This document shows, piece by piece, positions 51,071 through 60,816 of a stretch of DNA of 64,000 nucleotides. Origin of the DNA: Marinobacter nitratireducens (GTDB lineage: Bacteria > Pseudomonadota > Gammaproteobacteria > Pseudomonadales > Oleiphilaceae); contig NZ_ANIE01000007.1 of the NCBI RefSeq assembly GCF_000708045.1, positions 1 through 64,000 of the forward strand. The letters are read 5' to 3'. Within the stretch, counting starts at the first letter, position 1. Every line of letters starts with the position of its first letter. The notes below the pieces were generated by a model. That model searched no databases, had not been told where the DNA came from, and saw nothing but the letters and a program-made list of their open reading frames with translations. A program made the translations under genes and the position numbers.

Positions 51071-51664
51071 TTACAGACAGCCTTTGGTGGAAGGCATGAT
51101 ATCGGCCATCCGCTCGTCTGTTTCGATGGCCATACGCAGGGCGCGGCCGAAGGCCTTGAAGACCGTTTCGATCTGGTGGTGGGTATTCTTGCCCTTCAGG
51201 TTGTCGATGTGCAGGGTCACCATGGAGTGATTGACGAAACCGTGGAAGAACTCCTCGAACAGGTCCACATCAAAGCCACCTACAGCACCACGGGTATAGG
51301 GTACGTCCATCATCAGGCCGGGGCGGCCTGAAAGGTCGATAACTACCCGTGACAACGCCTCATCCAGCGGAACATAAGCGTGGCCATAGCGACGGATACC
51401 TTTCTTGTCACCCACCGCCTGTTTGAACGCCTGACCGAGGGTAATACCGATGTCCTCAACCGTGTGGTGGTCGTCAATATGGAGGTCACCATTGGCGACA
51501 ATATTCAGATCCACAAGGCCATGGCGTGCGATCTGATCCATCATGTGATCAAGGAAAGGTACACCGGTCTCAAAGCTGGACTTGCCGGTGCCGTCGAGAT
51601 TGATCTCAACGGTGATCTGGGTTTCGAGGGTATTTCGTTCTACCCGAGCCTTACGTTCGGCCAT
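51071..51664 (-). CDS. hisB: Imidazoleglycerol-phosphate dehydratase
   Basis: 197 residues from the ATG at 51664; the longer frame upstream (to 51706) runs into promoter DNA. Mono-functional type without phosphatase domain. Metal-binding [14 protein letters not shown] (near 39-52), [11 protein letters not shown] (near 67-77) and [15 protein letters not shown] (near 167-181). First gene of the his operon here. Confidence 0.97.
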   Translation of the reverse strand: MAERKARVERNTLETQITVEINLDGTGKSSFETGVPFLDHMMDQIARHGLVDLNIVANGDLHIDDHHTVEDIGITLGQAFKQAVGDKKGIRRYGHAYVPLDEALSRVVIDLSGRPGLMMDVPYTRGAVGGFDVDLFEEFFHGFVNHSMVTLHIDNLKGKNTHHQIETVFKAFGRALRMAIETDERMADIMPSTKGCL

Positions 51665-51781
51665 GGGGACTCCGTTGCAATGGGGCGATACAACGCCGGA
51701 AAACATTTAATTCCGGATTATACCTTCTTAGCCCGCCGGAGTCCCACAAAGGCGTTAATCGCCCCGATAGCCAGGGCCGTC

Positions 51782-52243
51782 TCAGAATGCCTGTTTGAGG
51801 TTGCTCATGTAGGTGTCCACGAGGCTGTTGAACTCGTGCTTGATCACCGGGCTGATCGCCAGCTTGAGCAGACTTGGCAGGGGAACGGTCAGCTCCGCAC
51901 TGGTTTTGAATTTCACTGCGGTAGCACTGTCGCCTTTGGCTGTCAGCGTCCAGGAACCACTGACGACGCCATTGCCTTCGCCTTTGACCGGCTCCCAGGT
52001 GATTTTCCCGGCGCTCTTGTCTGAGTGGTAGGTACAGGCGTAGACAGACTGAATCGCGTGCTTGTCCACACCCACTTTTTCCATTTCCCAGCGATAGCTG
52101 TTGTTGCCCAGGTCTGTCAGCTTATCGACCTTCGGAAAGTGACTGGCCGAACGCGGAACATCCGCCAGCAACTCGAAAACGTCATCGTAGCCCGCCGGTA
52201 TTTCAAGCTCCCGGTTCAGCTCAATCGAAACGGTAATAGCCAC
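51782..52243 (-). CDS. SRPBCC family protein
   Basis: 153 residues from the GTG at 52243, chosen because AAGGAG lies 6 bases upstream; the TTG two codons earlier touches that site. Fold pattern of a START/polyketide-cyclase-like pocket: LEIPAGYDDVFELLADVP (near 13-30) and KITWEPVKGEGNGVVSGSW. Ligand unknown. 117 bases upstream of hisB on the same strand, so it may be co-transcribed, though that gap could hold a promoter. Confidence 0.8.
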   Translation of the reverse strand: MAITVSIELNRELEIPAGYDDVFELLADVPRSASHFPKVDKLTDLGNNSYRWEMEKVGVDKHAIQSVYACTYHSDKSAGKITWEPVKGEGNGVVSGSWTLTAKGDSATAVKFKTSAELTVPLPSLLKLAISPVIKHEFNSLVDTYMSNLKQAF

Positions 52244-52433
52244 AGCCAACTCCTTCTTATGGTTATACGTAGTAATGTAGTCGGAAAAAGAAGACGTGTA
52301 TTCTGGCCCATCACTACGGCATTGTCATATTCCTGCGCTGTTAATTTGTAAACCCTGAGTTATCCTCTCACGTATCAGAGTCAAAGATTCAAAGCCATCC
52401 TGACAAGCGCCCGGGAACAAGGAAGCCTCAATC

Positions 52434-54629
52434 ATGAAAGCTGTACGTTACCTGCTGATTGCCATCATCGCGGTGATCGTCCTCGCCGCAGCGGCTATCG
52501 CCATTGCCATGGCGGTGATCAACCCGAACGATTACAAACCACAGATAGAAAAGGCCGTCGAGGATCAAACCAACCTGGACCTGATCCTGGACGGAGACAT
52601 CGGCTGGTCATTTATTCCTCTCGGCCTGGAACTGAATAATGTCGAGGCCAAGCTTGAAGACAACCGATTTGTCGCCCTCGAGCAACTGGTGGCCGAGATC
52701 GATTTCTGGTCACTGATTTCCATGTCGCCACAGGTGAACACCTTTACGCTGAACGGATTGGAAGCGAACCTTGAAGTGAATGAGCAGGGCCAGGGCAACT
52801 GGACCCGGATCATGCCCGAAAAATCCGCGGACGATGCGGGCACCTCGGGCACTGACGAGAGTGACAAGAGTGACGAGCCAGAAACAACCGCTTCTGCCGA
52901 TAATGCCGAAAGCCGTGAGCCCCTTAACTTCAACGTTGAGAATATCCAGATCGGAGATGCCAGAGTTCACTACGAGGACAAGAGCACCGGCCAGTCTGTG
53001 ACTCTCGAAAACTTCACGGTCAATGCCAGCAACATCACCCTTGGCAAGGAATTTCCACTCGAGATCGGCTTCCGCGTGGAAACAGCGAAACCACAGCTTG
53101 AAGTGGATGGCAGCATCAGCGCGCGCCTGGCCGCAAACGAAGCCCTTAATGATTTTGCCGTATCCGGCCTGAACGCGGTGTTTGATATGGCGGGCGAACC
53201 GTTTGGTGGCAAGTCAGTGACTGCGGAAATCAGCGGCTCGGCCGCAGCCAACCTGGACAGCGAAACCGCCAGCCTGAGCGGACTCGAAGCGAAGCTGGCA
53301 AACCTCACGCTGCAGACCGACCTGAATGTGAAGGGCTTCGGAGACAAAACGACGCTCAGTGGAAAACTCGCCATTGCGGAGTTCTCCCTCAAGAAGCTGC
53401 TGGACAGCCTCGGCCAGGCACCAATCGAAACCAGTGATCCCGATGTACTCAACGCTCTGGCATTCTCCACAGGCCTTGGCGGCGAACCGGGCAAAATCGC
53501 GCTGAGCGACCTGAGCCTGAAACTGGACGACACCACCTTCACAGGTTCAGGCAGCTACACGCTTTCCAACACCGGCGTGGTTTTTAATCTTCAGGGCGAC
53601 AAGCTGAACGCTGACCGCTACCTGCCCCCGACCACCGAAAGCGAGCAGGACGCCAGCACAGAGGCACCCGAAAGCCAGCCCCAGACTGCTCAGAACCAGC
53701 CTGAAAGTGATCTGCTGCCACTGGAGACGCTCCGCACTCTGCTGCTGGACATAGACTTCGGCCTCGGCGAACTGGTGATCAGCAATCTGACCATCAACGA
53801 GGTAAAAGCCAGCACCACTGCCAAGAACGGTGTACTGAAGCTTGATGAGTTCAGCGGCAAGATGTACGAAGGCAGCTTTGGCGCCAACGCCACGCTGGAC
53901 GCCCGCACCGACAATCCGACGTGGAACCTCGGCTCCGACGTCAGCAACATTCAGACGTTGCCACTGCTCACAGACCTCGCAGAAGTCGACATGCTTTCCG
54001 GCGGCGCCAACCTGAAGGTGAACGTGAGCAGCACCGGCAACCGCATCTCTGCCCTGCGCAACAACGCCGATGGCCAGATCAGCTTCAACCTCGCGGAAGG
54101 CCAGTTCCGCCGAATGAATCTGACCCGTATGGCTTGCCAGGGCATTGCCCTGGTCAATCAGGACAGCCTGACAACCACCGATTGGGGCACCACAACCCCC
54201 TTCAACGACATGCGCGGAACCCTGGATATCAACGGCAACATACTCAACAACACTGACCTGGTCGCCTCCCTGGCCGGGATGAAGCTTGAAGGCAACGGCA
54301 CCGTCGATCTCTCCAAAACCGAGCTCGACTACGAAGCCGGCCTTCGCATTGTCGGTGAGATTCACCGCGATCAGGCCTGCCGCGTGACCGAGTACGTCGA
54401 AAACGTGGTGATTCCGGTGGAATGCCGCGGCAACTTCTCCGAAGACCCGGCCGGCCTGTGTTCGTTCGATGGCTCGCGCTTCCGCGACACCCTGAAAACC
54501 ATCGCCGCCAATGCGGCCAAAGCCAAGGCGAAGGAAAAAGTCGACGAAGCCAAGGCCAAGGCCGAAGAAAAGGTCAAAGAGAAAATCGGAGAAGAGCTCG
54601 GGGACAAACTGAAGGGGCTGTTCAAGTAA
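52434..54629 (+). CDS. asmA: AsmA family protein
   Basis: 731 residues. N-terminal membrane helix (residues 6-30, Ile/Ala-rich), then a long beta-rich periplasmic part with NDYKPQIEKAVEDQTNLDL (near 33-51), typical for AsmA. Low-complexity acidic linkers near 135-160 and 395-420. The C-terminus is a highly charged Lys/Glu/Ala helix (near 695-725). AsmA-like proteins are thought to bridge the envelope for phospholipid transport. Followed by mutY with a one-base overlap, a conserved order. Confidence 0.92.
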   Translation: MKAVRYLLIAIIAVIVLAAAAIAIAMAVINPNDYKPQIEKAVEDQTNLDLILDGDIGWSFIPLGLELNNVEAKLEDNRFVALEQLVAEIDFWSLISMSPQVNTFTLNGLEANLEVNEQGQGNWTRIMPEKSADDAGTSGTDESDKSDEPETTASADNAESREPLNFNVENIQIGDARVHYEDKSTGQSVTLENFTVNASNITLGKEFPLEIGFRVETAKPQLEVDGSISARLAANEALNDFAVSGLNAVFDMAGEPFGGKSVTAEISGSAAANLDSETASLSGLEAKLANLTLQTDLNVKGFGDKTTLSGKLAIAEFSLKKLLDSLGQAPIETSDPDVLNALAFSTGLGGEPGKIALSDLSLKLDDTTFTGSGSYTLSNTGVVFNLQGDKLNADRYLPPTTESEQDASTEAPESQPQTAQNQPESDLLPLETLRTLLLDIDFGLGELVISNLTINEVKASTTAKNGVLKLDEFSGKMYEGSFGANATLDARTDNPTWNLGSDVSNIQTLPLLTDLAEVDMLSGGANLKVNVSSTGNRISALRNNADGQISFNLAEGQFRRMNLTRMACQGIALVNQDSLTTTDWGTTTPFNDMRGTLDINGNILNNTDLVASLAGMKLEGNGTVDLSKTELDYEAGLRIVGEIHRDQACRVTEYVENVVIPVECRGNFSEDPAGLCSFDGSRFRDTLKTIAANAAKAKAKEKVDEAKAKAEEKVKEKIGEELGDKLKGLFK

Positions 54630-55693
54630 TGACCGACAGTGTCGCCAGCCGATTGCTGGCCTGGTACGACCAACACGGCAGGCACGACCTGCCGTGGCAT
54701 TTCAACCGCAACGCCTATCGGGTCTGGGTCTCTGAGATCATGCTTCAGCAGACCCAGGTCACCACCGTGATCCCCTACTTCAATGCCTTTATGGAACGCT
54801 TCCCGGATGTGCACAGCCTGGCATCCGCGCCCGTTGATGACGTGCTGGGACACTGGTCCGGGCTGGGCTACTACGCCCGCGCCCGGAATTTGCAGAAAGC
54901 CGCGATCACAGTGGTTGACGACTTCGAAGGTGAATTTCCACAATGCCAGGAACAGCTGGAGAGCCTGACAGGCATCGGCCGCTCAACCGCGGCGGCCATT
55001 GTGGCTCAGGCCTTCGGGAAACGCGCCACAATTCTGGATGGCAACGTCAAGCGCGTGCTCGCCCGGTACCACGCCGTTTCCGGCTGGCCCGGCCAGACGG
55101 CCGTTCTCAAAAAGCTCTGGGAACATGCGGAGACACACACACCGGAGGAACGGATCCGGGACTACACCCAGGCCATCATGGACCTGGGCGCCATGGTCTG
55201 CACCCGCAGCCGACCGGATTGCGAGCATTGCCCGCTGAGCAGTGACTGCCAGGCCTATGCCCGGGGAGAGACCAAACTCTACCCCGGCTCCAAGCCGAGG
55301 AAGGAAAAGCCTGAGAAGAGCACCTGGATGATCATCCTGGAAGACAGCGAAGGCCGGGTCCTGTTGGAGCGGCGCCCACCCAGTGGCATCTGGGGCGGAC
55401 TCTGGAGCTTGCCGGAACTTGATTCGGCCCTGGGCGCGGATGAACTGCAGGAAGCCTGCGAAAGCACCCTCGGCCTGACCTGCTCCGAGCCAGAACTGAT
55501 CAGCGGTTTTCGCCACACCTTCAGCCACTACCACCTGCACATCCAGCCGGCACGATTTGGCATTACCCAAACAACTGTCGTTGCCGATGACGACCAGCGC
55601 CAGTGGTTTCATCGCGATGAAGCCCTGAGCCTCGGGTTACCCGCGCCAATCCGCACACTGCTGACCGAACCGGAACAAGCCGCCCTGCTCTGA
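54629..55693 (+). CDS. mutY: A/G-specific adenine DNA glycosylase
   Basis: 354 residues from the ATG at 54629 overlapping the asmA stop. Catalytic Glu in VSEIMLQQTQV (near 37), helix-hairpin-helix with catalytic Asp LTGIGRSTAAAI...ILDGNVKRVLAR (in parts, near 112-145), and a 4Fe-4S cluster on C191, C198, C201 and C207 (C-x6-C-x2-C-x5-C). The C-terminal Nudix-like domain recognises 8-oxoG. Removes A paired with 8-oxoG. Confidence 0.97.
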   Translation: MTDSVASRLLAWYDQHGRHDLPWHFNRNAYRVWVSEIMLQQTQVTTVIPYFNAFMERFPDVHSLASAPVDDVLGHWSGLGYYARARNLQKAAITVVDDFEGEFPQCQEQLESLTGIGRSTAAAIVAQAFGKRATILDGNVKRVLARYHAVSGWPGQTAVLKKLWEHAETHTPEERIRDYTQAIMDLGAMVCTRSRPDCEHCPLSSDCQAYARGETKLYPGSKPRKEKPEKSTWMIILEDSEGRVLLERRPPSGIWGGLWSLPELDSALGADELQEACESTLGLTCSEPELISGFRHTFSHYHLHIQPARFGITQTTVVADDDQRQWFHRDEALSLGLPAPIRTLLTEPEQAALL

Positions 55694-55765
55694 CATCGAG
55701 CAAGGCCAGTGGCCGCGCATCTCTGTTATCATGCCGCCAGATTTCACATTACTGCAGGAGCCCAC

Positions 55766-56038
55766 ATGAGCCGCACAGTATTTTGCCGAAAATATCAGAA
55801 GGAACTCGAGGGCCTCGACTTCCCACCCATGCCCGGCAAGAAAGGCGAGGACTTGTTTGAGAATGTGTCCAAGCAAGCCTGGGAAGAATGGCAGGCCCAG
55901 CAGACCATGCTGATCAACGAAAAGCACCTGAGCCTGATGGATCCGACCAACCGGAAATACCTGCAGGCGCAGATGGAGCATTTCTTCAACAACGAGCCTT
56001 TCGACAAAGCCGAAGGCTACGTGCCACCGGAGAAATAA
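55766..56038 (+). CDS. yggX: Fe(2+)-trafficking / oxidative damage protection protein YggX
   Basis: 90 residues from the ATG at 55766 (AGGAG 6 bases upstream). [19 protein letters not shown] opens with the conserved C7. YggX protects Fe-S clusters from superoxide. Often directly after mutY, as here. Confidence 0.95.
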   Translation: MSRTVFCRKYQKELEGLDFPPMPGKKGEDLFENVSKQAWEEWQAQQTMLINEKHLSLMDPTNRKYLQAQMEHFFNNEPFDKAEGYVPPEK

Positions 56039-56158
56039 GTGCCGATTGAGCAAAGGCTGACCAACCGGAAAAAGAATCGGAAATTTTTCCAAGTCAGCCT
56101 TGACTCAAAACCGCTAAACCGGTTTAATAGCGCCCCGTTGCAGCACAGAGCTCAACAT

Positions 56159-56234
56159 GCCCGGATAGCTCAGTTGGTAGAGCAGGGGATTGAAAATCCC
56201 CGTGTCCGTGGTTCGATTCCGCGTCCGGGCACCA
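56159..56234 (+). tRNA. tRNA-Phe (anticodon GAA)
   Basis: 76 bases with a 7-bp acceptor stem GCCCGGA / TCCGGGC, D-arm GCTC...GAGC, anticodon stem GGGGA / TCCCC around TTGAAAA, T-arm CGTGG-TTCGATT-CCGCG and an encoded CCA end preceded by A. Confidence 0.98.
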
Positions 56235-56249
56235 CGAATTCAATGACTT

Positions 56250-56271
56250 AACCCGCCTCTTGGCGGGTTTT
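56250..56271 (+). terminator. Rho-independent terminator after tRNA-Phe
   Basis: ACCCGCC / GGCGGGT stem with TCTT loop and T-run, 16 bases after the tRNA. Confidence 0.85.
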
Positions 56272-56306
56272 GTCGTTTCTGGTGTCCACGAAGTGCTTTC
56301 CCCGCA

Positions 56307-56489
56307 TCACGATTGGCATGCGTGAACAGCACCGGCATTCAGCTCATGCTCCGCCAGGCCTTTCTCAAACAAAGCTCGCTTCATCACCGAATAGTTTGTA
56401 GGGCTTGGATCCTGCTCATACACGGCTTTGGCCCAGGTTGCCTCACGGCATTTTTCATCCCACCGCGCGATTACTTCCGTCTTATTCAT
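56307..56489 (-). CDS. Small protein of unknown function
   Basis: 60 residues, starting at the ATG at 56489 with GGAGG 8-9 bases upstream. Charged and helical (EVIARWDEKCREATWAKAV), no membrane span. No family recognised. It lies behind tRNA-Phe in an AT-richer stretch with the next small gene. Confidence 0.55.
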   Translation of the reverse strand: MNKTEVIARWDEKCREATWAKAVYEQDPSPTNYSVMKRALFEKGLAEHELNAGAVHACQS

Positions 56490-56615
56490 TGCTCATGCCT
56501 CCGTCAGCTCACTGTACAATCACCATACAAAACATCTCGGGATTGATCTCAGCAGCTTTCCGCATGAACTATGACGAAAGATGGCCCCACTGGATTGTGG
56601 GACCATTTGGAGAAG

Positions 56616-56867
56616 TCAGTGGGTCGTCACGCGCTTCCCGGAAGACCAATGCAGCACCTTGCCCTCAGGATCAAAGTGAACGAAGCCCTTGAAACCATCC
56701 TCGTCTTGCCAGGTTTTGACGTAACCGACGACAACCCCCTGCGCGGACACCATTTCGTAGGAAAAGTCCTTAGACCCTGACGACGAATAAGGGCTTTCAA
56801 CATGAATTTGCTTGAGGCTACAACTCGGATCATCAAGAACTAATTCATCAAGAATATCTGGCTTCAT
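56616..56867 (-). CDS. Small protein of unknown function
   Basis: 83 residues from the ATG at 56867 with GGAGGG 5 bases upstream. Looks like a single small beta-rich domain (GVVVGYVKTWQDEDGFKGF, near 44-62). No family recognised. The good ribosome site and balanced composition support translation. Confidence 0.55.
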   Translation of the reverse strand: MKPDILDELVLDDPSCSLKQIHVESPYSSSGSKDFSYEMVSAQGVVVGYVKTWQDEDGFKGFVHFDPEGKVLHWSSGKRVTTH

Positions 56868-57007
56868 AACACCCTCCGACCATGAATCGCTTCACAATAA
56901 ATCTGAGACTCTAGCCAATATACTCTGCGTATATGTTCGAAAAATGACCGGGCTCAAGATTTCCTGAATATGAGAGGTATCAGGACAAAAGCCAACTAAC
57001 AGCTGCG

Positions 57008-58216
57008 TCAGGTCAGCGCCAACAGAGCTTCGGCCAACTTCACGTCATCGTAACGATGGGTATCGCCTGCCGCGGTCGCCAGGTCCACATCAATAATCTG
57101 AACCCCCAGCTCATTGGCGATTACGTCCACCTGTTCCTGAGACGTTTTCAGCAATCGCGAATCAAACAACAGGACATCAAGCGGGCATTGGCCCGAGTTC
57201 TTCGGGGAAAGGTGGCTGCAAAGCACCCGAACCTGATCCACCAGTGTCATGCCCAGGGTCTCGAGATCCGTGCCCAGGCTGGGCACATACACCCGGGGTG
57301 AGGGGTTTTTGCTGAGCGCCTTGCTCACGCCTTTGGGCAGGAGATTGGCAATCACACTGCTGTAAAAACTGCCGGGCGGGAAAACCAGAAGTTCTGCAGA
57401 ATCGATGAGTTTTCGGGTTTCCTTGCAGACTTTGGAGACGTCCTGCGTATCTACGTCGTCGGCCACCCCGGACAGCTTGATGGATTTGATCGGCGAGTCG
57501 ATTTCCGCCATTTCCTTACCCGTAAAACGGTGCTGCCCGGTAATGCGCCGGCCGTTCTCGAGATCCACCTGCAGCTGCAGATCCGCGTCGGTTGTGGTTC
57601 GTACGGTACCCCGGGTTTTGATCAGTTGACCAAACAGGAAGGCGATTGGGTCCAGGGAACGGTTATGCATGAGGTAGCCGCCAGTGAGGATCAGGTTACC
57701 AACACTCGCACCCGCCAACTCGAAGCTGTCTGGCATCTGGTTGGCAAACTCCGCAATGTAGCTCTGGATCAGGGACCGCATGGGCTCTGCGATGGCCTTG
57801 AGTAATGGATGCTTGCCAGTGACCAATGCCTTCAGGTCCTGCTCAAGCAACTCCCGGCGTCGTCCTTTGTCGAGCCGGTGAGAAAACAGCGCAGCGATTT
57901 CCGGGTGACCGGTGACCGAATCATCCGCCAGCGATAACAGCCGCGCCCGCAGATCCCCGACTGCGGGCATTGCGAAGGCTTTTCGCAACTCGGCTGAACT
58001 GCCTCCGGAATCGAAAGGGGTGACGAGATGGATGGAGTTGTGAGTGTACCCCGCCAGGATCTCAGAAAAGCTCCTGAGCGCCGTTCCGCCACTGAAGAAA
58101 AGGATCTTGGGACCTAGTTCGGGGGCCTTGCGATAGCGGGCCAGTCGCAGTCCATTAGCGTTCCCGAACCCTCTGGGTAAGCTCAGGCTTGTGGCGGAGA
58201 ATCGGTGTTTCGACAT
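57008..58216 (-). CDS. CofD/YvcK-like protein of the GAK system
   Basis: 402 residues from the ATG at 58216. ILFFSGGTALRSF (near 38-50) is the glycine-rich nucleotide site, and TPFDSGGSSAELRKAF (near 65-80) is the loop shared by CofD 2-phospho-L-lactate transferases and YvcK/GlmR proteins. A further ASVGNLILTGGYL stretch (near 170-182) matches the YvcK/CofD core. The sequence is distinct from coenzyme F420 CofD; no F420 genes are nearby. It is divergent from the operon at 58302 by only 85 bases, and the same neighbours define the CofD-like member of the GAK system, whose biochemical role is not known. Confidence 0.82.
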   Translation of the reverse strand: MSKHRFSATSLSLPRGFGNANGLRLARYRKAPELGPKILFFSGGTALRSFSEILAGYTHNSIHLVTPFDSGGSSAELRKAFAMPAVGDLRARLLSLADDSVTGHPEIAALFSHRLDKGRRRELLEQDLKALVTGKHPLLKAIAEPMRSLIQSYIAEFANQMPDSFELAGASVGNLILTGGYLMHNRSLDPIAFLFGQLIKTRGTVRTTTDADLQLQVDLENGRRITGQHRFTGKEMAEIDSPIKSIKLSGVADDVDTQDVSKVCKETRKLIDSAELLVFPPGSFYSSVIANLLPKGVSKALSKNPSPRVYVPSLGTDLETLGMTLVDQVRVLCSHLSPKNSGQCPLDVLLFDSRLLKTSQEQVDVIANELGVQIIDVDLATAAGDTHRYDDVKLAEALLALT

Positions 58217-58301
58217 AGTTGGTTGTATGCTGTAAGAAATGTGTAACACAAAAGGCGACGCAGTTGCTTATAGTGTGCGCCATCCCAACGTTTTGCGACC
58301 G

Positions 58302-59930
58302 ATGAGGCAACCCATCAACGTATCCATCCTGGAGCACCTCTATTTTCTGCGATTCGAAGTAGAAAATCACTTCGACCTGGTTGAAGCTTTTGTGACTCGG
58401 CCCAGGAGCTCCATCGCCCAGCGGCTTATCAACCGGAAGGGGTATCGAAAAACCCTGGTTGAAAAGGTCGATCTGTCCGTGGCCATGGACGTTCAGAGGC
58501 GCAAGGTGGACGGCCCGGCGTTCCAGCGCTCCAAATCCCTGGAGCGGCTCGCCCGCTTGCTGGATCAGCTCGGGCAGGCATGCATTGAGTTCACTGACAT
58601 TGAATCTCTCGCAGAGACGTCCGATAAGCGCTACAAGGATTACGCCAAGCTGATACGGCGGGTGCGCAAGTCGTTGGCACTGGTGATTATCAATCCAGAG
58701 GATGCCAATACCCGCCAGGGCCTGAAGATCGGTCGACGAGCGGCCAAACTCAGCGCCAGCCTCAAGGAAACCAGCGCCCAGAGGACACCGCCCCCGAAGG
58801 GCACCCAGGACGCCAGCCCGGTTTTACACTTCCAGATTCACCGGATGATCCTGCTGCTGCGGGAACTGGCGGATGCTTTGTTGGCCGCGAATTTCGGGCC
58901 CGCCGTCCGATTGCAGAACTACAAGCAACTCAGAGACGCAGCCCACGCCTACACCGAGGATGGCGGCAGTTTCGGCGTGGAAAGGCTGGCCCTGACCCGC
59001 AGCGGCAGCACAATTGCGGCACTGAAAGCCGAGCACGACTCATCCCGTGAGTTCATGGCCGTTTATAAGGAAGGTCAGGCGGAAAAGGTACTGGAGGAAG
59101 TGTCCGGCGTAGACCAGTGGAAACAGGTTTACCCGAAGGTTGCGCCAACGGTGCTCTCTCACCACGTTGAGCAGGAGACGGATCTTGGCTCCATGATGAT
59201 CGAGCACCTGCCCGGTCGCACCCTCGAAGCGCTGCTACTCAACAGCCAATGGGACGATGCCCGCCTTCTCATCAGCGAGCTCGGCAAAACCCTGCGTAAA
59301 ATCTGGAAGAGTTCCCGCACCAAAGAACGGGCGGAACCCCGATATATGCAGCAGCTCAGGAACCGGATGCCGGAAACGCGCCAGGCCCACCCCTCTTTGT
59401 TCAGTGAGGGCCAGGTTATCTGTGGCATGTCGCGCCCGCGGTTTAACGCCCTGATGGATGAGGTTGAGACCCTCGAAAAGACCATACGTGCGCCCTTCTC
59501 AGTGCTGATCCACGGCGACTTCAATGTTGATAACCTGATTTTCGATGATCTGAAGAACCGAATCTATTTCATCGATCTCCACCGGGCCTCCTATTCCGAC
59601 TATGTTCAGGATCTGTCGGTGCTGATGGTGTCGATCTACCGCTTGCCAGTGATGGACCCAGCCCCCCGGGCCGAGATGATGGCACTGATCAGGGAGCTGT
59701 ATCTGTTTGCTCGACGCTTTGCCAAGAGCAACAAGGATTCCAGCTTCGACGTCCGCCTGGCCATTGCGCTTGCCCGGTCCTTCGCCACATCCACTCGGTT
59801 CATCTACGACACCGGTTTTGCCCGCAGGCTCGCTTTCCGGTCCGGCTATCTGCTGGAAACGGTCGCGCGGCTGGATCCGGAAAAGCTCGAAAAATTCAAA
59901 CTTCCCCTGGAGGAAATTTTCAGTGATTAA
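58302..59930 (+). CDS. Fusion of a helical PhoU-like region and an aminoglycoside-phosphotransferase-type kinase
   Basis: 542 residues from the ATG at 58302; an ATG 21 codons earlier (58239) is possible but its extra residues look non-conserved and neither has a strong ribosome site. Residues 1-215 are basic and helical, reminiscent of PhoU/DUF47 bundles. The rest is an APH/choline-kinase-like fold: an N-lobe with VKAEH-like strand, then catalytic H404-G-D406-F-N-V-D-N411 and metal D425 in YFIDLHRA. It should phosphorylate a small molecule or protein. It overlaps the ATP-grasp gene by 8 bases, so the two products are probably made together. Confidence 0.8.
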   Translation: MRQPINVSILEHLYFLRFEVENHFDLVEAFVTRPRSSIAQRLINRKGYRKTLVEKVDLSVAMDVQRRKVDGPAFQRSKSLERLARLLDQLGQACIEFTDIESLAETSDKRYKDYAKLIRRVRKSLALVIINPEDANTRQGLKIGRRAAKLSASLKETSAQRTPPPKGTQDASPVLHFQIHRMILLLRELADALLAANFGPAVRLQNYKQLRDAAHAYTEDGGSFGVERLALTRSGSTIAALKAEHDSSREFMAVYKEGQAEKVLEEVSGVDQWKQVYPKVAPTVLSHHVEQETDLGSMMIEHLPGRTLEALLLNSQWDDARLLISELGKTLRKIWKSSRTKERAEPRYMQQLRNRMPETRQAHPSLFSEGQVICGMSRPRFNALMDEVETLEKTIRAPFSVLIHGDFNVDNLIFDDLKNRIYFIDLHRASYSDYVQDLSVLMVSIYRLPVMDPAPRAEMMALIRELYLFARRFAKSNKDSSFDVRLAIALARSFATSTRFIYDTGFARRLAFRSGYLLETVARLDPEKLEKFKLPLEEIFSD

Positions 59931-60816
59931 CAAGCGGATTGCCGTAATCGGCACCCCCGGAAAATGGTCTACGGAGGTACTGGCCGACCATCTTGAACGG
60001 CTCACCGGATTCCGCTGTGTGGTCGATATGGCTGAGGTCGTACTGAATCTTCAAACCGGGAAGCTCACCTATCGAGACGTTGTGCTCAACGAACTCGATG
60101 GCGTGATCATCAAGAAGATCAGTGAAACCTATTCCCCCGCAGCCGATGACCGGATCCGAATGCTGGACGGCCTGAGGGCCGATGGCGTCCGGTGTTTCAG
60201 CGCACCAGAGCAGGTGGGCAGACTGATCAACCGACTCGAAGGCACTGCGGCGCTGGCCAGGGGCGGTGTTCCCCTGCCCGAGACCCGGATTACCGAAAAT
60301 ACCCAGGCTGCACTGGCAGTGGTTGACGAGTTTGGCAAAGCAATCCTGAAGCCACTCTACTCCACCAAGGCCCGCGGCATGATCGTTCTGGAAGCCGCCG
60401 ATGGCACTGAGGTGAACACCCACAAGCTGGAAACCTTCAGGACGGAACACGGCCTTTTCTACCTGCAAAAATTCGTCAACCTTGGCGGCCAGGATCTGGG
60501 CATGGTTTTCCTCGGTGGTGAGTACTTGTGCACCTATGCCCGTGTCGGCGACGCCAATGCCTGGAACACCACTATAAACAGTGGCGGCAAATATCAGGCC
60601 TACGACGCCAGTCCGGAGTTGATCGAACTGGGTTACAAAGCTCAATCGTGCTTTGATCTGAGCTTTACCACCGTAGACATTGCGCTGACGGAGGAAGGCC
60701 CCGTGGTCTTTGAAGTGTCCGCATTCGGCGGATTCAGCGGCGCACTGAAAGGTTGCGGGATCGACGCGGCCGAGAAGCTTTGTGAATATGTCCTCAATGA
60801 ACTCGAGACAGGCTGA
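59923..60816 (+). CDS. ATP-grasp enzyme of the GAK system
   Basis: 297 residues from a GTG at 59923, with GGAGG 9 bases upstream, overlapping the previous gene by 8 bases. RimK-like ATP-grasp layout: KIAVIGTPGKW-type start (near 4-12), AILKPLYSTKARGMI (near 138-152, ATP lysine and glycine loop), FYLQKFVNLGGQDLGMVFL (near 176-194) and the metal site VVFEVSAFGGFSGAL (near 262-276). Enzymes of this fold join a carboxylate to an amine or thiol; the substrate here is unknown. Ends directly before the next ATG. Confidence 0.88.
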   Translation: MINKRIAVIGTPGKWSTEVLADHLERLTGFRCVVDMAEVVLNLQTGKLTYRDVVLNELDGVIIKKISETYSPAADDRIRMLDGLRADGVRCFSAPEQVGRLINRLEGTAALARGGVPLPETRITENTQAALAVVDEFGKAILKPLYSTKARGMIVLEAADGTEVNTHKLETFRTEHGLFYLQKFVNLGGQDLGMVFLGGEYLCTYARVGDANAWNTTINSGGKYQAYDASPELIELGYKAQSCFDLSFTTVDIALTEEGPVVFEVSAFGGFSGALKGCGIDAAEKLCEYVLNELETG

